Positions 24,536-33,096 of a stretch of 56,002 bases of DNA are shown here, one piece after another. Both the position numbers and the translations under genes were made by a program. The notes below the pieces were generated by a model, which did not search any database, had not been told where the DNA came from, and saw nothing but the letters and a program-made list of their open reading frames with translations. Location of the stretch: assembly GCA_964529035.1 (NCBI GenBank), contig CAZGUG010000004.1:1-56002 (forward strand), read 5' to 3'. How positions within the stretch are numbered: position 1 is the stretch's first letter; every line of letters starts with the position of its first letter. The stretch is from CAZGUG01 sp964529035. GTDB lineage: Bacteria; Bacillota; Clostridia; Ch29.

Positions 24536-25660
24536 TTACTTCATTACCTCTTCTATAGGTTTATGTTTGATATTAAACCCATAATGGGTTGGTCCTACCC
24601 TATCAATCCCTGCCTGTGTTGCAAAAGCTTTTCTCTTCTTAACACCAACAACCGAAACCTCATCTCCTTCAGCCAAAGCAGGGTTAGTTATTGGTTCACC
24701 AGTCTTTGAATCAATAACCTGAATAATATCAGGGCTTGTTACATATACTTCGTTATTCAGCCAAGAAATATGGTTTTCGTTCTTGAACCAAATCTTAAAC
24801 TCTTGTCCTGCAAATTTATCTACACCACTAATAGTGTGTGTACCCCAGAAATAACCTTCTTTATCCTCCCAATCCTTATCCACTACCTTACCCTTAAAAA
24901 GTACCCAACCATTAAGCAGCTTAGCAACTTCTTCGGCGGGGTCTTTGCCGGCTTCTCTAGCTTCCCTGAGAACCTTTCCAGCTTCCATGCTTTCAGTTAC
25001 AGTACCCCTTACGAGTATCTCTTTCAAATCCTTGCCAGTCATCACAAAAGCAGTTTGGCCGACCAAACCGAATGCCACGGTACTTATTGCTTTTCCCATA
25101 GCCTCTGCACAGGCATGATTTCTTACTTTTTCAACAAATGCAATATTTCCCCATTCGTCCACACTGGTCATTGGGTCTAACGTTTTGTTGTTCAATGACG
25201 GAGTAGTTTGAACAATCTCTGGTATCGCCCTGCCTGCATAATCTCCATCTACTACTTTTTTCCCAAGCCTTGCAGCGGCATCTATCGGTGCTGGTGTATT
25301 AATACCCCCAAGCTCTACAGGAACAATCGCGTCTATTTTTTTGCCCAGATGCCTTTCAAGAGCTTTTACCGCTTCCGGAAGAACCCTGTCATACGTTATC
25401 TTAGTTAAGCCTAACTTCTTCATTCTTTCTTTAACTTCAGGCGTGTGCGGTGCAATTGATCCCATGTAAAAACATGTGCATACCGTTGCATTGTCATCGA
25501 GCTCTTCTACGTCAACAAGTTCAATCTTGCCTACATCCTTAAGGGCTCCTTTTAAAAACTTAAGTCCCTTTTCAGGTTCTCCTCCACCTCCTGTACCGAA
25601 AAATGTAACGCCCCTAACAAGATCCTCAACTTCTTGCACTGTAGTTATTACTTTTGACAT
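24536..25660 (-). CDS. DUF917 (S-Me-THD family) protein, type B
   Basis: 374 aa. FFGTGGGGEPEKG near residue 17, DAIVPVELGGINTPAPIDAAA near 107 and VDGDYAGRAIPE near 134. Groups with the protein at 9618 (same start type, GGINTP, same C-terminal YGFNIKHKPIEEV pattern). The start is uncertain: ATG 25660 (MSKV) is preferred because the ATG at 25672 touches the GGAG site. It follows a type A gene 185 bp upstream, so this block carries one of each type in tandem, as expected for a two-subunit enzyme (inference). Confidence 0.84.
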   Translation of the reverse strand: MSKVITTVQEVEDLVRGVTFFGTGGGGEPEKGLKFLKGALKDVGKIELVDVEELDDNATVCTCFYMGSIAPHTPEVKERMKKLGLTKITYDRVLPEAVKALERHLGKKIDAIVPVELGGINTPAPIDAAARLGKKVVDGDYAGRAIPEIVQTTPSLNNKTLDPMTSVDEWGNIAFVEKVRNHACAEAMGKAISTVAFGLVGQTAFVMTGKDLKEILVRGTVTESMEAGKVLREAREAGKDPAEEVAKLLNGWVLFKGKVVDKDWEDKEGYFWGTHTISGVDKFAGQEFKIWFKNENHISWLNNEVYVTSPDIIQVIDSKTGEPITNPALAEGDEVSVVGVKKRKAFATQAGIDRVGPTHYGFNIKHKPIEEVMK

Positions 25661-25691
25661 TAAATCTTCCATCTCCTTTCATATCATATTT

Positions 25692-25724
25692 AGTCATAGT
25701 AATGCTTAGTCACAGGCTATGCTT
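25692..25724. repeat. Tandem imperfect repeat upstream of the type B DUF917 gene
   Basis: AGTCATAGTAATGCTT (25692-25707) is followed at once by AGTCACAGGCTATGCTT (25708-25724). It lies 31 bases before the start codon and is a candidate regulator site. Confidence 0.4.
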
Positions 25725-25808
25725 TACCTTCGTTCAGTTATCTAAAAATTCTTCGCTTGCTTGTCGTTTTTTACAAATTATCATGGTTTTATTTTCTGTA
25801 ATATCCAT

Positions 25809-25844
25809 ATAATGTATTATGCATGCCCTATATAATAACATTAT
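25809..25844 (-). other. AU-rich hairpin just after the type A DUF917 gene
   Basis: Twelve paired bases with one bulge (25809-25820 with 25832-25844) around an 11-base loop, starting one base after the stop codon. No U run. Probably an mRNA 3'-end stabiliser or processing site. Confidence 0.4.
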
Positions 25845-25845
25845 G

Positions 25846-26946
25846 CTATACTCTTACTGGACCTGCTGTATATCCAATCTTCTCAAGTATATGTTTCCAA
25901 CAATTGAAGCCGCCTTCATCTTTCCACCAGTTTTCAGGAGCAGGTACCCCGTATAAACCAATTTCCATTCCTTTTTCGGTACTTGCGTTTGTCAAAGGCT
26001 CCATAGTTTTCAAATCCAGCATGCAAATCAAATCAGGTACTGTTACCAAAGTATTCCCTCTGTCATCGCGTACTAACATGTTCTCGTTCTTAAAGTCGAT
26101 ATAGAACTCCGTACCTTCATGTTTTCCAGCTCCACTTATGATCGTAGTACCGAAATCAAAACCTTCTTCGGTTCTTATTTCTATCTCGCGAATCTTGCCT
26201 ATACAGATCTCTTTGCATTCAACTTCCTTATTTAACTTTTGTAGAAGAGCATCCTTATTCCCTTTGCTTGCACTGCTGATTGCTTCGCCTATCCTTTGCG
26301 ATCTTGTTATGGATTCCGGAGCCAGCTTATCAACAATATCATGCTTGTCTACAACCCAAGTACAGAATGCAGCAGACATGCCATAGGCCATAGATATATG
26401 GCGTGCAATGTTTTCGGCAGCCTTATGATCCTTTGGATCCTTTAGAAATGCAATAACAGTATCCCCATTCCCTCCTGCAAGCGTCAGAGGAGTAGGAGGA
26501 ATATCATATATTGGATACAATCCCGTGCTGAGTTCAGGGACTGCACGACCATTACCATCTCCGTCAACAAAGGGTATGTCCTTCAAGATTGAAAGATACA
26601 TTGGAACCATTGTATTGAAACCACCAAGCTCTCCGGCCATTAAGTATTTTAGTTCTTTCCCGGAGAAAAAAGCTATTTTCTGCATTGCTTCGAATGCATA
26701 CCCTGCCTCCGGTCCGAAATTGCTCTCTTCCATCGCCTTAGGTGCCCCGATGCCAGCTACCATAACAGCATACTCGTTACTACCTATTTCGCTGGTATTG
26801 ATTAACTCAAGTTCTATTGTTTTCTTCGATGCCACATCAGATAAAAGTCGCAGTCCGTCTTTTAGGGTTCCTCCTCCTCCGGAGCCTAAAAAGGTAGCCC
26901 CGTACAATATGTTCTTAATATCGCGCTCATTCAATTTTCTTGCCAT
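25846..26946 (-). CDS. DUF917 (S-Me-THD family) protein, type A
   Basis: 366 aa. FLGSGGGGTLKDGL near residue 20, LMAGELGGFNTMVPMYLS near 101, VDGDGNGRAVPE near 127 and EEGFDFGTTIISGAGKHEG near 258. Closest in the window to the protein at 19707. First gene of the PucR-type block; ATG 26946 with GGGAGG. Upstream, TATATACTTC occurs twice at a 13-bp interval (26964-26987). Confidence 0.85.
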   Translation of the reverse strand: MARKLNERDIKNILYGATFLGSGGGGTLKDGLRLLSDVASKKTIELELINTSEIGSNEYAVMVAGIGAPKAMEESNFGPEAGYAFEAMQKIAFFSGKELKYLMAGELGGFNTMVPMYLSILKDIPFVDGDGNGRAVPELSTGLYPIYDIPPTPLTLAGGNGDTVIAFLKDPKDHKAAENIARHISMAYGMSAAFCTWVVDKHDIVDKLAPESITRSQRIGEAISSASKGNKDALLQKLNKEVECKEICIGKIREIEIRTEEGFDFGTTIISGAGKHEGTEFYIDFKNENMLVRDDRGNTLVTVPDLICMLDLKTMEPLTNASTEKGMEIGLYGVPAPENWWKDEGGFNCWKHILEKIGYTAGPVRV

Positions 26947-27449
26947 TGTAAAAACCTCCCTTTTATATACTTCTCCTATATACTTCCTATTAATTTCATT
27001 CTGTCATGCCACATATTTGCCCTTTGTACAAAAGAACTAATATTTCGATATCTGTTGTATAAATATATAAATTTGTTATCTAACCATTCTGCCTGCTACC
27101 GTGCATATATTTATACCTCTTTTTTTGTTCCATTGTTTAGTATTATATTCAAATCGAGTGTTTATACGGTTTATTTTTGTGTCAAACTTTCTTTTTTTTT
27201 CATTTTTCTCACTCATCTCTTCTATGATGCTATTTTTATTTATCTTTACAGTATTAAGTAGCGGCGGGCGGGCTAGATCTCACAAAACAGCCGGTTTTTT
27301 ATGCTGTTAAGAAAATATTGCCAAACCCACCCCGCTTTTATGCATAAAAACAGGGCAAATCTGGCAATATAACTATAACTAATGTATAAAACTGTATAAT
27401 TTTTTCTTGCCAACACCTGCATATCTGATAGTCTACCCTTATGGGTCAG
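26947..27449. other. 503-bp AT-rich intergenic region
   Basis: The right side (27286-27370) holds terminator-type hairpins for the alcohol dehydrogenase. The left side should hold the promoter of the DUF917/permease block, but no clear consensus pair is visible; a TTGACA on the minus strand near 27187 lacks a -10 at the right distance. Open frames on the plus strand here are Phe/Ile/Ser-rich and start without ribosome sites; I do not call them. Confidence 0.6.
27311..27370 (-). terminator. Long-stem terminator downstream of the alcohol dehydrogenase
   Basis: AUAUUGCCA/UGGCAAUAU encloses an 11-bp, G-U-rich stem (GAUUUGCCCUG with CGGGGUGGGUU) and an A/U stem, all on the minus-strand RNA; the plus strand would not pair through the middle. 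UUUUCUU follows. A second small stem, AACAGC/GCTGTT, lies at 27286-27308. Confidence 0.65.
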
Positions 27450-28607
27450 CTATCTTGCACTGTGAGCTTTTTTAAACAGCTCCAGGTATCCTTTCTTGTC
27501 TATCATCCTTGGATTGCTTTCGGTGGATATATTTTTTGCCGACATTTCAGCCAGTGTTTCAAGGTCCTCTCCTTTTACGTTAAGGCTGTCAAAACCCGGC
27601 AGTCCGATCTCTCTGGATAGCTTCTTAATCCTTTTTATGCCGAGAGCAGCCGCCAGCCGGTCATCGCCGTGCTCCACCCCCATGGCACGGGCTATCCTAG
27701 CGTATTTATACTCTACTTCCGGAAGGTTGTATTCCATAACGTAGGGCAGCAGTATCGCATTGCACAACCCGTGGGGCGCGTCGTACATTCCTCCCAGTGC
27801 TTCGGCCATGCAGTGTACAGACCCAACATCCGAATGGCTGAAGCAAAGGCCCGCCAAAAGGCTGCCCAGCATCATCCCGGTCCGGGCTTCAATATTTTTG
27901 CCGTTATGTACCGCTTCCTTAATATTGGCGGCAATAAGCTCGGCTGCATAAAGCCCCAGCGCTTCCGCAATGGGCTCTGTAACGTTTACCGTATAACCTT
28001 CTATTGCATGGGTTAAGGCATCGATACCTGTGGAAGCTGTAACGGCCGGCGGCACCGTAACCGTCAGTTCCGGGTCTATCAGCGCCACCTTTGCAGCTAT
28101 CGCAGGGCTCTTTATGGTAAATTTATAGTTCTCCCGGGTATCGGTAATAACCGATGAAAAGGTTACCTCGCTGCCGGTACCCGAAGTGGTCGGTATGGTC
28201 ACAAGGGGCAGGCACTTATCCTTTATTTTTCCCTTACCCTTATAATCCGCTGCCCTGCCTCTCTGCAGCGCCAGCACGCATACCGCCTTAGCCGCATCTA
28301 TCGGGCTGCCGCCTCCCAGTGCCACTACACAGCCGGCACCCGTATCCCGGGCAAGCGCCGCGGCCTCTTCAACATTACGGTCCTTTGGATTGGCCTCAAT
28401 ACCGTCATAAACGGCATACTCTAATTTGCCCTCAACAAGCCTTATTACCCTGTCCAGCAGCCCTGCACTGACAATGCCCCTGTCGGTCACTATCAGCACC
28501 CTGCCTGCTTTAAAACCATCCAGTTCACTTACCAGCCGGTTGACAATGCCAAGCCCGAAATTTATCCTGGTTGGAAGTATAAACTCAAAGCTGTCTAACA
28601 GGCCCAT
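27450..28607 (-). CDS. Iron-containing alcohol dehydrogenase
   Basis: 385 aa from ATG 28607 (GGGGGG six bases upstream; 37 further open codons are rejected because they have no site and run into the promoter region). GGGSPIDAAKAV near residue 97 binds NAD(P); the metal-binding Asp and His residues lie in the region DALTHAIEGY near 195 and in the later HGLCNAILLP near 270. Reduces aldehydes or oxidises alcohols. Monocistronic, with terminators on both sides. Confidence 0.9.
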   Translation of the reverse strand: MGLLDSFEFILPTRINFGLGIVNRLVSELDGFKAGRVLIVTDRGIVSAGLLDRVIRLVEGKLEYAVYDGIEANPKDRNVEEAAALARDTGAGCVVALGGGSPIDAAKAVCVLALQRGRAADYKGKGKIKDKCLPLVTIPTTSGTGSEVTFSSVITDTRENYKFTIKSPAIAAKVALIDPELTVTVPPAVTASTGIDALTHAIEGYTVNVTEPIAEALGLYAAELIAANIKEAVHNGKNIEARTGMMLGSLLAGLCFSHSDVGSVHCMAEALGGMYDAPHGLCNAILLPYVMEYNLPEVEYKYARIARAMGVEHGDDRLAAALGIKRIKKLSREIGLPGFDSLNVKGEDLETLAEMSAKNISTESNPRMIDKKGYLELFKKAHSAR

Positions 28608-28702
28608 CTTCATCCCCCCTATTATTGTGTCTATTATTATTTCAACGGCGATGTATGTATTCCTCTTGTCATGGGAATATTTATTCCCTTGCTCGTATAA
28701 CC

Positions 28703-28734
28703 AAAAAACTCCGGACATAATCCGGAGTTTTTTT
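28703..28734. terminator. Bidirectional intrinsic terminator
   Basis: Perfect 13-bp stem AAAAAACTCCGGA (28703-28715) with its complement (28721-28733), 5-base loop, T runs in both directions. It ends the CGGC gene at its stop codon. Confidence 0.88.
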
Positions 28735-29179
28735 AATCGTATGCCCTTCGCATTTCCTCGTCACATATGACATGCTTTATTGTATCCTGCCACGTATCAC
28801 TGTTCCATGTTGCCAGTTCGCTGTGGGTATCGTAGTAGTTCTGCGGAATGGGGTGCGTTCCCACCACCGTATCCAGTCCGAACTTCTCCTTTATGAATTT
28901 TTTGAAATAGCTAATTCTGGGACAGGGCGGATATCCCACCACCAGGCCGGTCGCAAGGTGTATTACCTCGGCTCCGTTTTTCTTCATCTCCGCCGGGGCG
29001 TATTCAACGTTGCCGCCGGGGCAGCCGTCGCATGTGGCATATCCCACTATTTCAACTTCCTTACCTTTATACAGGCTGAAGGCCCCTTCCCTGTTCCTTA
29101 ACGCCCTTAGGCACTTCCCGCCAGCGCACCGGTGATACCTGTTACAAATAATAATGCCAACCTTCACTTTGCCTTCCAA
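28733..29179 (-). CDS. CGGC-domain protein
   Basis: 148 aa with the cysteine pattern of PF08821: C12, CAGGKC near 18, the hallmark CDGCPGG near 51 and YPPCPR near 83. Proposed to bind metal or an iron-sulfur cluster; function unknown. Starts with TTG 29179, GGGGG seven bases upstream. Alone between terminators. Confidence 0.8.
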   Translation of the reverse strand: MEGKVKVGIIICNRYHRCAGGKCLRALRNREGAFSLYKGKEVEIVGYATCDGCPGGNVEYAPAEMKKNGAEVIHLATGLVVGYPPCPRISYFKKFIKEKFGLDTVVGTHPIPQNYYDTHSELATWNSDTWQDTIKHVICDEEMRRAYD

Positions 29180-29291
29180 TACATGACCCCCTTCAAAATG
29201 TAGTGCGGCTGGTAAAAGCCGTACTCTAGCTGTCTTTCAATACCATTGTACTTTTTGCAAGGGTTTTTGTCAAATGCCAATTACTCTATTT

Positions 29292-31028
29292 TTATTTGAC
29301 CTCCTCCGGCATGCGCCCGTCAAACTGCGCGTTGTACAGCCTTGAGTAAAGCCCCCCGCTTTCCAGCAGCCGGCTGTGGGTTCCCTTCTCTTCAATGCCC
29401 CGCTCGGACATGACTATTATCTGCTTTGCATGCTGGATGGTGCTGAGCCTGTGGGCTATAACAAAGGTTGTCCTGTCCCTGGCCAGCCTCTCCAGCGAAT
29501 CCTGGATTATTTTTTCACTGGTATTGTCCAGCGACGAGGTTGCCTCGTCCAGTATCAGTATAGGCGGGTTTTTAAGGAACACGCGGGCAATCGAAATCCT
29601 CTGCTTCTGACCGCCGGACAGCTTTACACCCTTTTCGCCCACCTGCGTGTCGTATCCGTCGGGCAGCCGCATAATAAACCCGTGGGCGTTGGCGTTTTTG
29701 GCCGCCCGGATAATCTCCTCTTCTGCAGCATCCGGCCTTCCGTATGCGATATTTTCCCGCACGCTTCCGGTGAACAAAAACACATCCTGCTGCACTATGC
29801 CTATGTTTTCCCTTAAAACCTTCAGCCTGATATCCCGTATGTCGGTTCCGTCCACCAGTATATTGCCCCGGTCTATATCGTAGAACCTTGGAATAAGGCT
29901 GCACAGGGTTGACTTGCCCACCCCCGACGGGCCCACCAGGGCTATTACATCCCCGGCTTCCACGGCGAGGCTGAAGTCCTTAAGCACAGTTGTATCCTTG
30001 TTATAGCTGAAGGTTACGTTTCTAAACTCCACCTGTCCCTTAAACTGCTTTGGCGCCACCGCACCGGGCCTGTCCTTTATATCCGGCCGGGTATCAAGAA
30101 ACTCGTAAAACCTTTCCAGGCCCGAAAGGCCCCTCTGAATATGCTCGTTCAGCCGTGCAAGCCGCACTATGGGCTCCACGAATATTTTCACGTAAAATAT
30201 GAATGCAACCAGTTCGCCCACCGTCAGTGTACCGGTGTATATGAAATACCCGCCCGACGCTATCACAAGCAGCAGAGTCATGTCCTCTATGAATATGGTG
30301 GTGGACAGGAACACCCCGAGGTGTTTCATTACCCCGGCGCTGGATTTGTAATAGTATTCGTTGTCCCTGTCAAACCTGTGTTTTTCGTATTCTTCCATTG
30401 TGAAGGACTGGACCACCCGTATCCCGGCTATGGTATTTTCCAGCCGGTGGTTAATCTCCGCCATCGCCCTGTTGACCCTGCGGAAGCCGCCGAACATCCT
30501 GGCGCCGTATTTAACCGTAAACAAAAAAAGCAGCGGCACCGGCAGAAACGTAATAAGGGTCAGTTTAATGTTTATGGTTATAAGAAACAAAAAAGAGCCG
30601 GATACCATAAGGAACGAGGAAAATATGTCCTCCGGCGCGTGATTGGTCATCTCGTTTACCTTGGATATGTCATTGGTCACCCTGGACATAATATCCCCGG
30701 TTTTCCTGTCGTCAAAGAACCCGAAGGAAAGCTTCTGCAGATGGTAGAAAAAGTCCCTGCGCATGTCCCGTTCTACCCTGTGGGCAAGAATATGCCCCCA
30801 GTAGGCCTGTGCAAACCTTAACAGGGATTTCGCCACAAACATTGCCGCCAGGAATACGGACAGGTTTATTATGCCCCGCAAATCCTTTGCGGGGATTATA
30901 TCGTCAATCAGCACCCTTATAAGTATCGGCAGAACCAGGGAAAATATGGAAAATACCAGAACCGAAAATATGTCCGCCGCCAGCAGGGGCCAGTGGGGTA
31001 TGTAATACCTTGAAAATCTTTTTATCAC
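29292..31028 (-). CDS. ABC exporter half-transporter (multidrug/lipid type)
   Basis: 578 aa: six spans in the first ~310 residues, then the ATPase with GPSGVGKSTLCSLI (Walker A, near 373), LSGGQKQRISIAR (signature, near 478) and ILILDEATSSLD (Walker B). A single half-transporter gene implies a homodimer. Starts with GTG 31028, GGGGGAG eight bases upstream, right after the stop of the DUF4392 gene, so the two are coupled. The substrate cannot be told. Confidence 0.92.
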   Translation of the reverse strand: MIKRFSRYYIPHWPLLAADIFSVLVFSIFSLVLPILIRVLIDDIIPAKDLRGIINLSVFLAAMFVAKSLLRFAQAYWGHILAHRVERDMRRDFFYHLQKLSFGFFDDRKTGDIMSRVTNDISKVNEMTNHAPEDIFSSFLMVSGSFLFLITINIKLTLITFLPVPLLFLFTVKYGARMFGGFRRVNRAMAEINHRLENTIAGIRVVQSFTMEEYEKHRFDRDNEYYYKSSAGVMKHLGVFLSTTIFIEDMTLLLVIASGGYFIYTGTLTVGELVAFIFYVKIFVEPIVRLARLNEHIQRGLSGLERFYEFLDTRPDIKDRPGAVAPKQFKGQVEFRNVTFSYNKDTTVLKDFSLAVEAGDVIALVGPSGVGKSTLCSLIPRFYDIDRGNILVDGTDIRDIRLKVLRENIGIVQQDVFLFTGSVRENIAYGRPDAAEEEIIRAAKNANAHGFIMRLPDGYDTQVGEKGVKLSGGQKQRISIARVFLKNPPILILDEATSSLDNTSEKIIQDSLERLARDRTTFVIAHRLSTIQHAKQIIVMSERGIEEKGTHSRLLESGGLYSRLYNAQFDGRMPEEVK

Positions 31029-31033
31029 CTATG

Positions 31034-31906
31034 TCACTCCCCCAGGTGTTGTTTCACTATCCGGCGCAGCCTGTTTATCACTTCAAAATAGTCCCCTGTT
31101 TCCAGTGAATCTATCGTAATTTCTTTTCTGTGCGTATAGGCATCCACAGCGCCGCAGCCTACCAGTTTTTCAAGCAGGCGCCTTTCATCCTTTTCTTCCA
31201 TCATTAAATTCTTACCGGTAATAAGGGACATGCATGCACAGACACCATGGGCCGCCCAGTTTGCAATTCCGCTTACAACCAGGTAATCGGCAGGTATTAC
31301 ACAGGCAATCTTCTCTCCATGGGGCACCGCTTTAACCACGCTGTCGTACACCTTGCCCATGCCGATCTCATTACCCTCGTCCCCCATGCCTATGGTGGTA
31401 ATACCCATTTCATCCGCCTTACGGAACAGTACGTCCATATGCCCAATGTCCCCGGCAATTATCCGGCCCTTCATGTCATAATATTTGCCGTCCCGGGCGG
31501 GGCCTGTCCGCTCAATTGCTATTATATGGGAAGGCTGGTACTCGTTAATCAACTCCCCGGCAAAGGCTTCCCTGCCGCTTATCGGGAAAAGCACCACCGG
31601 TATATCCAGTCCCGCCGTGTCCAGGGCACACTGAATAATTGGCTTGCTGGGCCCGTCCTCCACCAGCACCGCATTCCTGCCCAGTTTGTAAAGCGCTTCA
31701 GCCAGCGCAACCGCTCCCGACGGCCCGTCGGTACAGACCGCTCGGTCGCTGATATAAAGGCCGGTAGTTATAAAAACGGTGCCTTCGCTTTCAAGAAGCG
31801 ACAGCGCAGCCCTTTCGACATCACCGGGCACCACAATGTTTTTTATCCCCCTTCCGGTCTTGTCATCGCAGATTATCCTTTCTATTTCGCCTGTTTTGTC
31901 CCTCAC
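31034..31906 (-). CDS. DUF4392 / D-glutamate-cyclase-like protein
   Basis: 290 aa, PF14336 type: GTVFITTGLYI near residue 42, TDGPSGAVALAEAL near 60, IGMGDEGNEIGMGKV near 172 and VSGIANWAAHG near 215. The family includes D-glutamate cyclases that make or open 5-oxo-D-proline. Starts with GTG 31906 and AAGGAG. It shares an operon with the ABC exporter; the link is not understood. Confidence 0.82.
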   Translation of the reverse strand: MRDKTGEIERIICDDKTGRGIKNIVVPGDVERAALSLLESEGTVFITTGLYISDRAVCTDGPSGAVALAEALYKLGRNAVLVEDGPSKPIIQCALDTAGLDIPVVLFPISGREAFAGELINEYQPSHIIAIERTGPARDGKYYDMKGRIIAGDIGHMDVLFRKADEMGITTIGMGDEGNEIGMGKVYDSVVKAVPHGEKIACVIPADYLVVSGIANWAAHGVCACMSLITGKNLMMEEKDERRLLEKLVGCGAVDAYTHRKEITIDSLETGDYFEVINRLRRIVKQHLGE

Positions 31907-31990
31907 TTGAAATGCACTCCTTATGCTTTAGTCAAATCTCCCGTTACATTATATAATTTTAAGTCCCAAAGGACAACCGCCGGCATGTCA

Positions 31991-32929
31991 TTATATTTTT
32001 AGTATCCTTCTTATCTCGGGCAGCCGTGCCTTGACTGCGGCGTAGCCCCTCTCTATGCATTCGGCAATCCTACCCATCTCCAGCAGCGACACGTCGTAAA
32101 TATACGGATTCAGCACCACCGTTTCATGGTTCAACACGGCGGGATATGCTGTCGAACGGCCGTTATGTTTAAGCTCCACAACGTTTTCCCGACCCATCCT
32201 CAGCTTGGTTATGTGATACATCATAATGTCTATGGTCTGGCTTCCAATCTCCAGTATATTGTCCACCTGGTCCTGCCTCTGTCCGCTGTACCCCAAGTTT
32301 ATACCTATTATTCTGTTGGCCCCCATTGTCCTTAGAACATCCACCGGCAGGTTGTTGGCTACCCCGCCGTCCACAAGCCTTCTTTCCCTGCCCTCCAGAT
32401 TCAGTATTTTGGGTTTGAACACCACCGGTATGGCAATGCTTGCCCTTACCGCTTCGCTTATACTGACCTGGCCGCAGCATATAACATTCCTTGTGTTCTG
32501 CAGACGCTGCCTCCTTGAAGCAAACACCACCGCAGTCCCGTCGTTTATATCGGTAGCCGTTATCGCCAGCGGTATGTCGGCCTGGTACATTTTTTTGCCC
32601 CCGGTGAGCGCTGCCATTATTTTCTCTGCGGTTTTCCCCTTTATAAGCCCGTCCAGCACCGGCCGGCCCCTCATAAGTCCGCACAGGTGCAGTGCCATAC
32701 CAAAGGCTCCCATTATGTCAAAATCAAGTATGTATGGAGCATATTTAAAGAATGCTTTCTCGATATCGTCCGGTGTCAGTCCTACTGCGTACAGTGAAGC
32801 CACAATACTGCCGGCGCTGGTACCCGCTATTATGCCCGGTTTAAGCCCTGCCTCTTCCAATGCCCTTAGAACGCCTATATGCGACGCACCGCGGATACCG
32901 CCCCCGGATAGTGCAAGCCCGAGAGTCAT
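31991..32929 (-). CDS. Patatin-like phospholipase (RssA type)
   Basis: 312 aa from ATG 32929 (GGGGAAGGG site). Oxyanion loop SGGGIRGASH near residue 8, nucleophile GTSAGS near 36 and catalytic Asp in VDGGVANNLPVD near 190. Hydrolyses lipid acyl esters at the membrane. Its own transcription unit; 84 bp separate it from the DUF4392 gene. Confidence 0.88.
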   Translation of the reverse strand: MTLGLALSGGGIRGASHIGVLRALEEAGLKPGIIAGTSAGSIVASLYAVGLTPDDIEKAFFKYAPYILDFDIMGAFGMALHLCGLMRGRPVLDGLIKGKTAEKIMAALTGGKKMYQADIPLAITATDINDGTAVVFASRRQRLQNTRNVICCGQVSISEAVRASIAIPVVFKPKILNLEGRERRLVDGGVANNLPVDVLRTMGANRIIGINLGYSGQRQDQVDNILEIGSQTIDIMMYHITKLRMGRENVVELKHNGRSTAYPAVLNHETVVLNPYIYDVSLLEMGRIAECIERGYAAVKARLPEIRRILKI

Positions 32930-32999
32930 ATTCCCTTCCCCCTTAAAATACTTCATTATTACCATAGTATTTATTTGGCCATTTTATGGTGAGTGGTTA

Positions 33000-33027
33000 T
33001 TGAAATAGTTTTTTAAAATGCTATAAT
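33000..33027 (+). promoter_or_regulatory. Sigma-A promoter of the EamA transporter gene
   Basis: TTGAAA (33000-33005), a 16-base spacer and perfect TATAAT (33022-33027), about 70 bases before the start codon. Confidence 0.65.
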
Positions 33028-33096
33028 ATTTTACATGGCCGGTTGAAGGTTACAGTCGGCAAACACGGGCGTTTTTTGGGAAACGGAGATGAGCAT

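Noticed and set aside
27005..27030. Sigma-54 promoter before the type A DUF917 gene
   Set aside because: TGGCAT is present on the minus strand, but the -12 GC element is not at the required distance, and no sigma-54 activator gene is nearby.
27055..27310. Two overlapping Phe/Ile/Tyr-rich plus-strand frames in the AT-rich spacer
   Set aside because: No ribosome sites, low-complexity composition expected from AT-rich DNA, and overlap with terminator hairpins.
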